A stretch of DNA of 64,000 nucleotides from Rhizopus sp. PT2906 (lineage: Eukaryota > Mucoromycota > Mucoromycetes > Mucorales > Rhizopodaceae). The notes under the pieces were generated by a model. It had not been told where the DNA came from. It saw only the letters and a list, made by a program, of their open reading frames with translations, and did not search any database. A program made the translations under genes and the position numbers. The DNA lies in assembly GCA_025529335.1 (NCBI GenBank), contig JAMYHX010000022.1, positions 62,001 to 126,000 on the forward strand, given 5' to 3'. Positions 42,928-54,809 of the stretch are shown here, one piece after another. Every line of letters begins with the position of its first letter. The stretch's first letter is position 1.

Positions 42928-43860
42928 ATGCTATCTCCAAAAGTTCTGCAGTCCCCTTCTATCGAATCAAAAACTGTGTTTCAGCCCTCTTATTTCTCTT
43001 CTAATCACTATCAATATCAATTAGCTGTTGATGCTAAACGCAAGTACTCAGTCAAGGACTGTATAAGATTAGCTTCTCAAGTTAATATAAAGCATGATGC
43101 CAATGGTTGTTATCGTTGTGACTTAGTTGCAAGCTACTATATGACGGCACTCAAGATTACCCGTGAACAAGAGCCTATTATTTGTAATCAAGATCTTTTC
43201 CAGCTGGTTTCTGAAATGATCAATCTCATCCTCTCTCATCGCGAAACAAGCAAATACCAATCTTTAGTCTGGTTTGACCTTCTCACAGCTGAGCTATGGG
43301 ACTTTGCCAAACAGCTTAAAGAAGAATCATTTGAAAATGATCTCTATATTCCCATGGATGGCGTCATCAAGCGTGGTTCAGTTGATTCAAGTGCAAGTCA
43401 AGAATCAGAAGAGTTGGAATTAGAGGATGAAGAAGAGATGTTCAAGAGAGCTATACGTACATCCATATATCATTGTCGCGCGGTTGTCTGTGAACAACAC
43501 AAGGATGTGGAGCAGGCTATTGTTTACTATCGAAAATGCGCTTCGGTAAGACCAACTGTTTTTGAATCACAGCAAAACATGCAAAAGCACGCCTTGACCT
43601 CCATGCGTCGCCTTATCTCTTCCGAAGTGCCAAGCCGGCCCATTAGCACACTGAAGACTCGACCCACATGGTCATCCACTTATAGCTCAGATTCCGCTTC
43701 GTCTTCTATCAAGACTTTATCCACGTTTATCTGTTCAAACTGTAGTATCGAAAAACAGACGATGCCTGTTTGTGCAAAGTGCAAAATCCAACCTTACTGT
43801 AGCATACGATGTATGAAATCCCACAAGTCTGTTCATGAATTAACCTGCTCAAAGTCATAA
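42928..43860 (+). CDS. MYND-type zinc-finger protein
   Basis: Intronless, 310 residues from ATG 42928 (MLSPKVLQ); upstream in-frame sequence lacks an ATG. The C-terminus carries a complete zf-MYND: CSNCSIEKQTMPVCAKCKIQ, PYCSIRCMKSHKSVHELTC, with the seven Cys and one His expected to bind two zinc ions. The middle contains a helical, TPR-like segment (ACCEQHKDVEQAIVYYRKCA style, here VVCEQHKDVEQAIVYYRKCA) and an acidic run SEELELEDEEE. There is no SET domain, so it is not a Smyd methyltransferase. MYND domains bind proline-rich partners; it is probably a protein-interaction or transcriptional adaptor. It resembles other Mucorales MYND proteins in layout only; exact role unknown. Confidence 0.8.
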   Translation: MLSPKVLQSPSIESKTVFQPSYFSSNHYQYQLAVDAKRKYSVKDCIRLASQVNIKHDANGCYRCDLVASYYMTALKITREQEPIICNQDLFQLVSEMINLILSHRETSKYQSLVWFDLLTAELWDFAKQLKEESFENDLYIPMDGVIKRGSVDSSASQESEELELEDEEEMFKRAIRTSIYHCRAVVCEQHKDVEQAIVYYRKCASVRPTVFESQQNMQKHALTSMRRLISSEVPSRPISTLKTRPTWSSTYSSDSASSSIKTLSTFICSNCSIEKQTMPVCAKCKIQPYCSIRCMKSHKSVHELTCSKS

Positions 43861-44156
43861 ATCATACCCTGTTCATTCTTATCTTATCATTTTTGCCTTG
43901 CTCTTGTGCATTTTTTATTCATTCTTGCATTTTCTTGGATTCTTTGCAAATAAACTACTCATTGCTTATTTTCAATAAATAACATTGTCTCTTTAATATT
44001 GTTATCCAGTCTTGGTTGCACAATTTACATAGCTCGTTTAAAACCATACTAAGCATGCCTTATCACTTGGAAACACATGTCAATAAAAAAAAACGAAACA
44101 TGACACAAGCTTGCTTTAAACCAAATAAACAGTTTATTCTTTTTCTTTTACTTTCT

Positions 44157-45594
44157 TTATTGTGCCTTGTAACCCAATTCATTTAAAGAAGTGGTCAAAG
44201 CTTCAAGGACTTTGTCAATATGACCACGTTCAGGTTCCATGACAGAGATACCCATATGTCTAGAAAGATGGTGAGTCTATGCCCTTTATCTTCTTTTTTT
44301 GCAACACTTACCCAATTCTGAAGTACTTGCCAGCTAATCCAACCAAGATACCGCCTGCAATTTGTACGCCTTTTGAAGCAAGAGCAGGTACCAGTTGAGG
44401 AATTTCAATACCTTCTGGTAACCAAATGGCTGTCATACCGTTTGCTGCGTACTCTTCAGATTGAGCAACTGTTTTCAATCCTAATTGACGAATATCACTT
44501 CTGAACTTGGCAGCTACAGCACGATGCTTTTCGAAGCGTACTTCCATTGGTTGGCTTGTAATTGCCTTGAGGGAGGCATGAAGGGCATAAATCAATTGAA
44601 CAGCAGGAGTAGCAAAGTAGGCAGGTTTACGCGCTTCATAGGCTTGCATGACTGAAAATAGATAAAGAGTAAGTGTATATGCGTTTATAAGCAAAATTGA
44701 TGGACTTACTAGGTAACCATTTGTTCCAATTGGAGTAGTAGGCAATAATGGGTGTTTGTCGGTTCTTGAAAATTTGGAGGGCATGTTGTGAGGCAACGAC
44801 TACGGACAGACCGGGAGGAACACCCAAACCCTTTTGTGAACCAGAGATGACGATATCGAGGTTCCATTCGTCAAAACGAATTTCCTCGGAGCCAAGAGAA
44901 CAAACACCATCGACAACGACCAAAGTATCAGGGGAGATTGACTTGACAGTGTGTGCGATCGATCGGATGTCGGATAAGACACCAGTTCTACAAAGAAAAA
45001 GGGTATCACATGATATCAATCTCTCTTTTCTCTTTCTCCCCGATAAACGTGATACTTACGATGTGTCAACATGGGTGATAGTGACCATCTTGTATTTCTT
45101 GTCACTCAAGGCTTGCTTGACTTCCTCGGTTGAAGGACGTGAACCGACTTCGGAGCGTAGCATGGTGATATTGGCACCATACACAGCCAAACTGATGAAA
45201 AAGGGTTAAATACACTGAAAACTCATCTGCTCTACTTTAACTTACCAATCAGCAAAGTTATCGCCAAAATAACCAGTACTCAGGACTAATACATTATCTT
45301 TTGGTTCAATCAAATTGACCATCATATCCCAACCCAAAGTACATGAACCAGACACGATGAATGGTTGAGCAGTCTCGGTCAAGACGACTTTACGAACCAT
45401 TTCGATTGCTTCACCGTATATGGGAATAAAATTTGGGTCAACGTGAGAGGTGGCAGGAGTGCTCATAGCCGCGAGAACATCTTCATGGAACTCGATAGGG
45501 CCTAGGCAAAAAGTCAGTGAGCCCTCTTTCTCTCTCTGTCTTGACTTTAGTTATTTTACTAACCTGGAATCATGCAGAGTTTATGAGGTGCCAT
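44157..45594 (-). CDS. Alanine-glyoxylate / serine-pyruvate aminotransferase
   Basis: PLP enzyme that converts glyoxylate to glycine with alanine as donor. About six exons, near 385 residues. The protein opens MAPHKLCMIPGPIEFHEDVL, the substrate-binding PGP/GPI loop of class V aminotransferases. SHVDPNFIPIYGEAIEMVRK, FIVSGSCTLGWDMMVNLIEP and VVVDGVCSLGSEEIRFDEWN follow. The Schiff-base lysine is in VISGSQKGLGVPPGLSVVV. Later KPAYFATPAVQLIYALHASL and GHMGISVMEPERGHIDKVLE form the C-terminal domain. All key residues are present. The tail ends GYKAQ, which is not a canonical SKL/AKL peroxisomal signal, so a cytosolic form is possible. Yeast AGX1 is the nearest known role. The gene has no neighbour of related function. 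Confidence 0.9.
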
Positions 45595-46796
45595 ATTGGG
45601 TATTTGCTTATGTTTGAAGAATAAGAGTGTGTAAAAGAAAAGAAAGGAGAAAATAGGAGGGGGGGAGAAATAGAAAGTTTAAGCACATGTGACACGCGGA
45701 ATGAGTCTAATTGTATTTTTAATCTGCAACCAATTATATGCGGGCATTTAAAAACAGGAGGTATTTTCGTGCGGGGGAAAATATAGTCGTTGGGATCATT
45801 AGGGCGGATGGTTTGTTTATACAAAGGTTAGAGATTCCCCACGAAAGAATATATCTCCCCGCTTTTACAGACATGGTAACCCAATTTCTATCATCTGCGG
45901 ATATTAATGCAGATTCTCAGCCAGGGTTCTCCCGAAAGTGTGTGTGTGTATATATCATACTTGTTACGTGACAAATCTCATGAGGAAAGGGGTTGACTCT
46001 ATCCTAAAGACTTTAGTTTTTTACTTGACACCTTTTATCAATATTCCATATCACGGATATCCATTCTTTATTACTTGCCAATCTGTGTTCAAAAGGTGCA
46101 GTATAAACAATTTTTTTTGGTTACTTTATCTCTAGTGAAATCTGCACAGTATTCTGAATAAAGAAAGTATGCATTATAGAACATCTTTGTTTTCTTGGTC
46201 TTCGGAAGCAAGTATCTTCCTGTGATACCCGAGCGGGATCATCTCTGAGAGAAGTAAAAAAGGGTCCATTATTCGAAATAATGAAGATTACTAAAAGTAT
46301 CAAGTGGTACTCGCCATGATCAGTAAAAGTCCATGGTCATCAGGGGGACCAAAGTTTCTATTAATATAACATATCTGACTAAAGGTCATTGGCTCACATA
46401 AAGAAGAAATCCTTTGTAATGTATAGATGATCCCTTGTCTCCCTTCGTCTCTTATAACGTTCAATAAATGTAACTTGAGGGAAAAGGACAAGAAAGGGTA
46501 AGATCTGAGGACATATGTATATATCAGTAACCATTGGCTTGATAATACAAGTGGCGTTTACAAAGGAGGAAAAGTTGACAAGGCTTTGATGGGATTACAT
46601 AATAAATTCAGGGAAACAAGGATCAAACGAAAGGGCTCAATCTATCTGTTTAATATAGATCATTGGAACATTGAATACTAAAGAAAAGAGGAACCCTGTA
46701 GATCGTCAGCCCTATCATAATGCACCGTGATCTATACATCAACAAATTGTAAGATCTGGAAGAAAGTCATGGCATTCTATTTCCCCTTTTTTTGAA
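45595..46796. other. Intergenic stretch between aminotransferase and WWE-like gene
   Basis: No supported gene. A 77-codon plus frame (45738-45971) and several minus frames lack motifs. The first part is the aminotransferase promoter, with a G-rich/A-rich run near 45640-45670. Confidence 0.45.
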
Positions 46797-46806
46797 TATA
46801 AAAAGG
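46797..46806 (+). promoter_or_regulatory. TATA box of the WWE-like gene
   Basis: TATAAAAAGG, 70 bases before the ATG at 46876, followed by a short C/T-rich leader. Position and form suit a strong regulated promoter. Confidence 0.5.
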
Positions 46807-46875
46807 ACTCTGTTCTTCCAGTAAATAAAGTCAACCTTCTTCTTCTCAGCTACATTAAATTATCAATCGTGAACA

Positions 46876-47493
46876 ATGTTAATTGATCCAGCTACCGGCC
46901 GTCAAATCATCTGGGGATTCATGCTCGAAAACGCCTATTTTACTGAATTTGACAAAGCTAATCATGCAATTATCGAGAAAGCCTACAGTCAGCGCAAGAG
47001 GAAGCAAACAAGCCATTACGTTGTCATTCGCGATTCACACTTGTCTAGTCCAGCAAAGATCTACTTTGGTGTAGAGCAGGTTCACCTTCGAATGCCTGGC
47101 ACGCGCTATTACGTGAAAAGAGCGTTAACTAAACCGGCACCTCAAGAAGCTATGATGTTCTCGCCCAATCGCACGCTCTCTACTAGTTCTGCTAGTGAAT
47201 TCCCGTTTGATGATCGTCTGATCCTTCCGGACTATTCAAACCTGTTCCAGGGATACTCGGGGTTAAATGGGTGTTATGTTAATTTGCCGGCAAATAGCTA
47301 TCAGTATGACATAGAGCAGGGCTCAGCCTATGCCTTGACAAATGGTGCCCTTACTTCCAACACAAACATTGCATGGTCCAATCTATCAGACCCCATTTTA
47401 TGGCACATGTCTCATGGTGTCTTTTCATATGCAGGGTTGAAAGCGTCGTTACCAATGGAGACCAATGACGATTTGATGCAGGCTTTTGTATAG
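46876..47493 (+). CDS. Orphan protein with a WWE-like domain
   Basis: Intronless, 205 residues. Residues about 8-85 have the layout of a WWE domain: IIWGFMLENAYFTEFDKANH then AIIEKAYSQRKRKQTSHYVV, IRDSHLSSPAKIYFGVEQVH and LRMPGTRYYVKRALTK. This gives the aromatic positions, the IE-x-A-Y helix and the Q..R...G.R+.+R end. WWE domains bind iso-ADP-ribose units of poly-ADP-ribose or mediate protein contacts in ubiquitin and ADP-ribosylation pathways. The C-terminal 115 residues are Ser/Asn/Tyr-rich with no motif (possibly disordered). There is no enzymatic domain attached, unlike most WWE proteins. The WWE call is pattern-based. A TATA box lies 70 bases upstream. Confidence 0.6.
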   Translation: MLIDPATGRQIIWGFMLENAYFTEFDKANHAIIEKAYSQRKRKQTSHYVVIRDSHLSSPAKIYFGVEQVHLRMPGTRYYVKRALTKPAPQEAMMFSPNRTLSTSSASEFPFDDRLILPDYSNLFQGYSGLNGCYVNLPANSYQYDIEQGSAYALTNGALTSNTNIAWSNLSDPILWHMSHGVFSYAGLKASLPMETNDDLMQAFV

Positions 47494-49200
47494 CTTTTCT
47501 TTTTCTTTATATGCTTGTCTTTCTTTTCTCGTTTGGATACATTTTACAGCATTTGTACATGCATCAAATAAATCTATTTTTATAAGCATGTTCTCGTGAT
47601 CCTGTCGCGGTTGCTTAGGACGTACAAGTCTGTAGCTGGATATGTAATACTTTCTATGCATTTCCGTAATCCTCGATTTACTATCTATTTATTATCAAAT
47701 CGTGTTTATCTTTTATTGTTTGGCTTTGACAATGATGTGAAATTTTTAACATATCAGTTCGACAGTAAGAAGATCATTGTATGATGTAATAGGCTAAACA
47801 AAATACCAGTAATTATGATCCCTCTGTCTGCAGTTTATATCTATAGGTTCCCTTCAGTAGTTATTTTCTGACAAAATTGAGTTCTATAATGGTTTACGTC
47901 GATCTTTGAATCTAGGATAAAGGCTGCCATAAAGTGTCCAGATAAAGCTCACACGCGTCTTTAATGATATTCCTCTTTTTTAATAAATAAACAATCTACT
48001 TTGCTTGCAACACTGGGTATCTTGCATAAACTACACGTAGTTGACGTATTCAACTGCAGAAAATCAATTGGTCAAAGGCCCAAGAAACTAAACATTACAC
48101 AAAGCGATATCAATTGTTTAGACAGTAGCTTGCTACCTTATTATTATTGTTTAAACATATTTTGTTATTCATTCTGTACATTGTTACACCAAGTGTGTAG
48201 GGTACTCGGTACATTAGGTGTGCCAGCTTCTTCTTTGTCAGCCTGCTTCAATCCAAGGCTTAAGCGTAGATGCAGGTATATCTTTCCATATTTGTTTAAA
48301 ACCGAGGGTTGAAAACATGTATATATCTGGATAGCTTGATCCTCTTCTCTTTCGGAATATGTTATTGCTTCAACTGGCTTCTTATTGTTAAGACACTTTT
48401 TTGCGACTCTAAATGAGCGCTCTCCTGGATTCTAATATGATACTTGGGTGCTGAAATGAGCGTATACTTTATATTCACTTTTCTCACTTTCAGTGTAAAG
48501 GAACTGTTGATTTTAGTTGAAATCTCAATGCCTCTTGATTGGGTATGATTTTATTCTTTGATAAATACGCTTGCACTCGTCGTCTCTTCTGGGTCGATGA
48601 AGCCACCCCTTCGCCTCTCGGTCGCATTGATCATGTGCCAACTTACAATACTGCGTATCCTCTTACGATCTCTCTCGACAGTGGCGTATCTTCATCATCG
48701 GTTCGGTCCTTTACCTCCTCAGCTTATTTCTTTTTCATAGTATATCTTTTTAACTCGGTTATCTTCTTCATTACCATCGTTTTTAGTTCCGAAGAGAAAT
48801 CTAAATTGCAACTCAGTGCATTGAATGTGAATCTGTACTACGCTATTGCCATGCTGGAATGACAGAGACAGGAAAATTGAGTAACAGCAGAAAATTAGGA
48901 AAGATATGAGCCGAAGAGTGAGAAAGAAGCTAAAGGGTACTAGTTTTTATCATTTGCTCATTTTTGCCATTGTATCTAATCATATCCGGAAATGCAGCCG
49001 ATATATAAAGTGTCGTGAATTTATTTTTATCAGGTTTGATTTAAGATCACAAAAGAATAGGAAACCCTATGACTTTTATTAGAGAAAAACAAGTGATAAT
49101 TTTATATAAAAAAAAAAAGAGAACAACAAAAAAAAAAAAAATAGAAAGTCAGAATTTTTTTTTTTTTAATACTTTTTTCTTTTATAATTACATAAACGTA
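47494..49200. other. Gene-poor stretch between WWE-like gene and antiporter
   Basis: No supported gene. Frames of 103 codons (48001-48312) and 107 codons (48539-48862) have no motif; the latter is partly hydrophobic and could be a decayed exon. The last 150 bases are very A/T-rich homopolymer runs leading to the antiporter start. Confidence 0.4.
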
Positions 49201-51888
49201 ATGGCACTTCATGTTATACCTGGTGAATTCTCAACATTCACAATTGCCATTGCTATTCTAAGTGGCTTTACTTTATTCTTTGGATATGTGTCTATGTTTT
49301 TAAAAGAAAGATGTTTTCTATCAGAAGCTTGTAAATATTCAATTCAATTGATATCTCCATCTCTTATTGACTCTATTTATTAGTCGTTGCCCTTATTGTG
49401 GGTATTATTGCAGGTCCATTGGTATCTAATGGATTTGATCCACTTAGTTGGGAAGATCATGACGAGATAACCAAAGAACTAACAAGATGCATTTTAGCAA
49501 TCCAAGTAAAAAGAAAACAGTCTATAATTATCTTTATTCTTACTGTTTCAAAATTTAGGTCTTGGCCGTCGGTATTGAATTACCAAAGTAAGCACCCTCT
49601 CCTCCTCCTTTCCCTTCCTTGGTTTATATTTATTCTTTGTCTAGATACTATATGAAAAAAGAATGGCTGACTATGTTTATGCTCTTGGTACCTACTATGA
49701 TATTTATGTGGTTAATTAGCGGATTATTCATCTGGTGGATGATTCCATCTATCAATTATGTAAAGAGAGATGACTATGGAGATTGTGTAACATCTTTACT
49801 GACCATTGATAGTTAAACGCACTCGTCATCGCAGCCTGTGTTTGTCCAACTGATCCAGTAAGCGAAAAAAAAAAAAAAAACAAACAAACAAACTGTTTAC
49901 TTACCTATCAATAGATCTTGGCTAACTCTGTTGTTAAAGGTCGATTTGCCGAAAAGCATGTACCAGCACATATTCGAAATGCACTTTCTGCTGAAAGGTA
50001 CCCCAGGAATATAGATTACACCATCAACAGATACTTATTTATGTATAGTGGAGCTAATGACGGCATGGGATTCCCATTTCTATTTTTGGCATTATTCTTA
50101 ATTAGTGAAAACAATGTAGGCACTGCAATTGGTAAATGGATCTATCTCACTTGTCTCTTTCAAATTGCTCTTTCTTGTCTTATCGGACTTGTCGTTGGTT
50201 ATATCGCTAGAAAGATTTTGCAATGGTCAGAAAGAAAGTAAGTCTCATCCCAAATGTTATCATTATTATAAAGAATAAGAGAATAACCCTTAAAGTCATT
50301 TAATCGATAAACCATCCTTTCTTTGCTTTGGTATTGCTTTGGCTGTAAGTAAATATACGTATAATACTGATGAAATCTCACTTTATGTTGTAGTTGTTCT
50401 TGATGAGCATGACAGGATTCTCTGGAAGTGACGATCTATTGGCATGCTTTGTCGCAGGCAATGCATTCTCATGGGATGATTGGTTCAGACAGGAAACAGA
50501 GGAAGCTCACTTTCAAGAAGTTATTGATATGATGCTCAATTTAGCTGTATTTGTGTACATTGGTGCCATCATCGTAAGTTGAACATGCAGTAGAATAATC
50601 ATCGTGTAACACATTTATGTAGCCTTGGTCCGATTTTGGTAACTCTGCCATAGGATTAGCCCCTTGGCGTTTAGTTGTCATTGCTATCTTGATTCTTATC
50701 TTTAGACGACTCCCCATTTTAATTCTCCTAAAGCCTCTGATGCCGTCGATGAAGACATACCGAGAAGCCGTATTCAGTGGCTGGTTTGGTCCTATGGGTG
50801 TTGGTGCCGTCTTTTTATCGATTGTTGCCAAAGAAGAGATGACTGCAATTTATAGTGAGTCAGAGACACGGCCGACGACAATCGAATTGATCGAACCCGT
50901 CGTGCTCTTTATCGTCCTTTCATCTACCCTTGTGCATGGCACGACTATTCCATTGTTCAAGATCGGTAACCGTATTCGTACACGAACACTCTCGATTGCT
51001 AGCACAGGCAGTGGTGGTCAGGTGCTTCGATTACCCAAGCTTCAGTTTGGTCAACAGATCAGTTTTAGTCGACGAAGCGAGGAAAATATACAGCAACAGA
51101 CTGAGGATAAAGAAGCCATGAGTCAATTGAAGAGAAACACGCTGAGGAATACGAATCAACCTCAACCACCAGAGGCATCACCCAATAGTTATGCTGTCCA
51201 GATGCAAGAAGAAGAAGATAATTTGCCAGAAGAAGATTTCTTACCTGACGAATCTGATGAGACAGAGGTAGGCACTGATTCAGGTAGAATGAGCGATCAG
51301 TCCAAGTCAAAGCATATACAACATACAGGGACGGAACCACAAAGCATTCGGTTCCTCGAACCTGTGAACCCAAGAGCGAGTACGTCGCACAATACCAACA
51401 TTGAAAGAAACGAGGCAAGTGTGTCAAGCTTTAAGAGTTGGATGAATAGAAATAAGCCTACAGATCATGCAGTACAAACCGAGGAAACATCATCATCAAC
51501 AGGAGGAGGAGGAGGAGGATTACGAAATCTGTTCCGTAGAAATAAGGAACCTGCTGAACGTAAAGCAAGTACCGAGTCACCGATCAACGCGGAAGGAGGC
51601 AATCAAAGAACATTAGACACACTAAAAGAAATATTCGAAACACATCATCCTCATCTACTTCATCATCCACATCATCCTGAACAACGACGAAAGGTAGATT
51701 TGGGTATTGATCATTTAAGTCCAGAGATTGAGGTGTGGAATGAAGCGCATCATATAATAGTAGAAAATAAGAATAATGCAGCATCACAGATTTGTATTAG
51801 TAAATCAGAACCAGAATGGATCAATAAGCTGAAAGATGCAATCAAAGAGTTACAGTTATCCATTGATCAATCTACACGTGAAGAATAA
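49201..51888 (+). CDS. Plasma-membrane Na+(K+)/H+ antiporter, Nha1/Sod2 family
   Basis: Exports Na+ (and K+) in exchange for protons. About eight exons code for 12 or so membrane segments followed by a hydrophilic tail. Landmarks are VVALIVGIIAGPLVSNGFDP, ILAIQVLAVGIELPK, LNALVIAACVCPTDP and ILANSVVKGRFAEKHVPAHI. Others are SGANDGMGFPFLFLAL, the ion-path ND motif, then FSGSDDLLACFVAGNAFSWD with DWF, and GWFGPMGVGAVFLSIVAKEE, all typical of fungal Nha1. The C-terminal tail of about 290 residues is Ser/Glu/Gln-rich, with a poly-Gly run and a His-rich patch (HHPHLLHHPHHPEQ); it is shorter than in Saccharomyces Nha1. It ends with a Ser/Lys helix. Tail phosphorylation as control is inferred from yeast. 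Confidence 0.9.
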
Positions 51889-52248
51889 TGATATATAACC
51901 TTTTTGTATTATACAGATACACTTTAGAAATATGAAGAGGAAGAGCAATTGTACTTAATAAACCGCTTCTTCTTTATTCCCTTTTGATGATCTATTCTTT
52001 CTATTTTTAAATAGACAATCTGCTATTGAATTAAATGAGGCTTTGTTTTAATGAAATCTTTGCATTTCAATGGCAAAAAAAGGGAAAAAATAGTCGGGGG
52101 ATCATATAAATGGAGAGTCAATGTAACACAATAAATATTGAAATATTTATTTATTACTGCACTTGTCTTTTCAGGCCTCCCCCTTTTTTTTCTCTCTTTT
52201 TCCTTAATTTTTTCTTAATTTTGATATAAGCAACTGGATTTGCACAAA
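51889..52248. other. Intergenic between antiporter and UPF0658 gene
   Basis: No gene seen. AT-rich, with a short inverted AATATTTAT motif near 52134-52155 and a T/C-rich leader before the next ATG. Confidence 0.5.
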
Positions 52249-53543
52249 ATGGTTACTTTTGATAAAGTTGTAAATATTATAAACGATAACATAATAAAGA
52301 TATTAATGGCTTCAAGATTACACGTATAACAGAAACTCGCTGGTCGAAGTTGTATGTATCCATGGCATTAATACAATGTATCTTTATTGTCACACTCCAA
52401 GCTATTATCTGTTCACAAAATACCATGGAAGCAGATCTATTACCACCTGTTCAATCTAATGTATTACAGTCAACAGCAACAAGTCCTGACATGATACCCC
52501 AAAGGGCTGCTTATAGACTAAATCGAATTAAATGGGAGAATATCGCATTCATGGGTTTCCAGTTTTGGTTCTTTGGCATGGCCGTGGATGCAGTAAAGTA
52601 TAGATGATGATTAGATCAAAAAAAAAGAGATGATTAAACGTTTTGTGTCTAGACCGTTTATCAGAATACAGCGGAAATATTAATTTTAGCTGTCGTTAAT
52701 TTCTTATGTGCCATCTTGGGTGCAGTTGAAGTTGTCGATGGTGCCAAATGGTTAAGGCTACTCAAGAGTACGACTTCTCCTTATTTTCATCTGGAAATAG
52801 CCGAAAAGATCGAGATTGCACTATCAGTCACTATTATGGCCTTTGCTATCGTGATGTGCTATCTAAGTTTTGAAATGTCGAAACAGTTTGGTTGGAATAT
52901 TTATAAAAAGATTGGTGCAGATGTTCGTATTCAGAGTAAGTATTTTGATAAAAGGAGTGATTGTACCATATATTGACCATTTTGTATATAGAGATGTATA
53001 GAATATTTCAATTCTTTGTGTTATGTTTAAAAGTCAACATCTTTACCGAGTTCTTAGTCTCATTATTCTATCTTATTCAATATGCAAAAGAAGCAGGCAT
53101 CCAGAACACTATCAAACAAGCCGATACTTGGGTTCAAATTGTCGTCACTGTCCTGATGCTTCCATTCTTATATTTTGCAAGAACAGCGGGAAGCACAGAG
53201 AGCAAAGTAAGAATGGTCATATTCATCATATTTCAATTTCTTGTCATTGCACACTTTTGTATCATCTTGAAAGACACTTTCCAACCAGAAAATAATTGGT
53301 ACACATGGATCGTATTCAGTAAGTTGTTGTTATTTCTTTATTTGAATAATACTAATACCTCTTATAGTCATCATGGGTATAGTTATCGACATCATTACCA
53401 TTGTGCTTGGTTCCCTTTGCATGAAAAACTTTGGTCAGGGTCTTCAACCTTATGTTCAAAGAGGTGCAGCAAATAAACGCAAGCATCATGACCTTGAATT
53501 AAACAAGAAGAATACAAATGATACTTGGCAAATTGATGACTAA
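52249..53543 (+). CDS. UPF0658-type Golgi-associated membrane protein
   Basis: Multi-pass membrane protein of about 330 residues in six exons. The model starts at MVTFDK, joins ITRITETRWSKLYVSMALIQ across a 50-base intron (phase 0 on both sides), then hydrophobic segments CIFIVTLQAIICS, NIAFMGFQFWFFGMAVDAV, ILILAVVNFLCAILGAVEVV, IEIALSVTIMAFAIVMCYLS, and FTEFLVSLFYLIQY after KIGADVRIQEMYRIFQFFVL. Then come IVVTVLMLPFLYFARTAGST, MVIFIIFQFLVIAHFCIIL and GIVIDIITIVLGSLCMKNFG. The YRxFQ-x-x-x-x-LKxNIFTEF wording and loop order resemble the fungal UPF0658 family, reported at the Golgi in fission yeast. Seven to eight membrane segments and a short hydrophilic tail ending TNDTWQIDD. Molecular function is unknown. 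The first-exon join is the least certain part; the next in-frame ATG is at 52362. Confidence 0.65.
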
Positions 53544-54327
53544 GTTATAAAACATGTAATATATAAATATATATCATCTGTAGAAATAAACATACTCCTT
53601 TATCATCTCATTCAATCATGGCTCATGTTGCCTAATCTAAAAATCAATACTCATTTGTTTCACAAAAGAGAGAATAAAAAGAACTCAATTTTCCTATCAT
53701 GACACTTTCCTCCCCTTGTTCATTGATCACACATTTCACTGGTGATATTGTGAAAGCAAAAGTATGACACGAGAGATATTTTTAGATGCCTTTGTCTTTT
53801 TTTTTTCCTATTCAAAAAAAAAGATGTTACTTTAGAAGGATAAAAGGAAATGCGTGTTGACTATTTCATCAATAGCATCGTCTCTGTTTTTCTTTAAAAA
53901 AGCGTCAAGGGCGCTTCATCCTTACGAAAGAGTCACTATTATGCAATGTTGAGTTTTTTTTTTTTTTTTTTTTTTTGCTTTAAAAGTTAGTAGGAGGCTA
54001 TGAAAGCGCTATTATTATAAATTAGATAGGAATATTTCCGTTTATCACGAATGAAAAATAAAACTCATCTTTAGCACAGTTTTTGAATGCATTGCCAGGA
54101 AATATTAAGTCAGCTTTACGTTAAACTCATTTGATATGATTGGTAACTTTTTAGAAAAAACTATTCTAAAAGTGTTTACGTTTCGAATGAGTTGACTGTA
54201 GAGGGAATTCAGTTAGTTCAAACAATTAGCTCGAGTAAAATAACCAATGAAAACCCATCTTAACAACGTCAAAAAGGAAGGTAAAAAGGAAGCCAAGAGT
54301 TTGTTAAAAAGATATTAAAGTTGAGGA

Positions 54328-54363
<36 letters not shown>

Positions 54364-54741
54364 ACTATTCAGCGAATGAAAGAAGCAATGGATTCCATTG
54401 AGCGACCGGGCAAATGATTGGTCACCGAAATGGTTGGATGTCTGTGTGCCCCTGTGTAGAAAACTTGAAGGCACTAGATAATCTAAGCTCATTAAGATTT
54501 CTACATCCATGCGTTCACAGACATATCTTGAACATAATACAATACAGAAAATGCATCATGGAAAAAGGGAATTAGTAATTTCGCTGAACGAATTAATAAT
54601 GCAGTAATCGAAAGTGCTCGAAGGGTACGTAAACGATTAATTCAAAAAGGAAAGAGTGGAGCGCGCTTTCCTTTTTTGGACTCAGCTTCCTCTGTAAGCC
54701 TAAATTTTTTTTCCGTGCTGAATAATACACAATGGATTACA
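53544..54741. other. Intergenic stretch upstream of the Old Yellow Enzyme gene
   Basis: No gene seen. Holds a 22-base T run near 53955-53976 and the (GA)n repeat noted separately. Confidence 0.5.
54330..54359 (+). repeat. (GA)n microsatellite
   Basis: About 15 perfect GA units, 450 bases upstream of the Old Yellow Enzyme start. Confidence 0.9.
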
Positions 54742-54749
54742 TATAAAAG
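54742..54749 (+). promoter_or_regulatory. TATA box of the Old Yellow Enzyme gene
   Basis: TATAAAAG, 68 bases before the ATG at 54810. A consensus form at a usual distance, fitting an inducible, highly expressed gene. Confidence 0.6.
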
Positions 54750-54809
54750 GGTCCAATTTTTCTTTTTTAGTCTCATTTTATTATTAAACACACTCAATTC
54801 ATCTCCATA

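Noticed and set aside
48539..48862. 107-residue membrane protein
   Set aside because: Hydrophobicity comes from T-rich DNA; no motif, no conserved start context.
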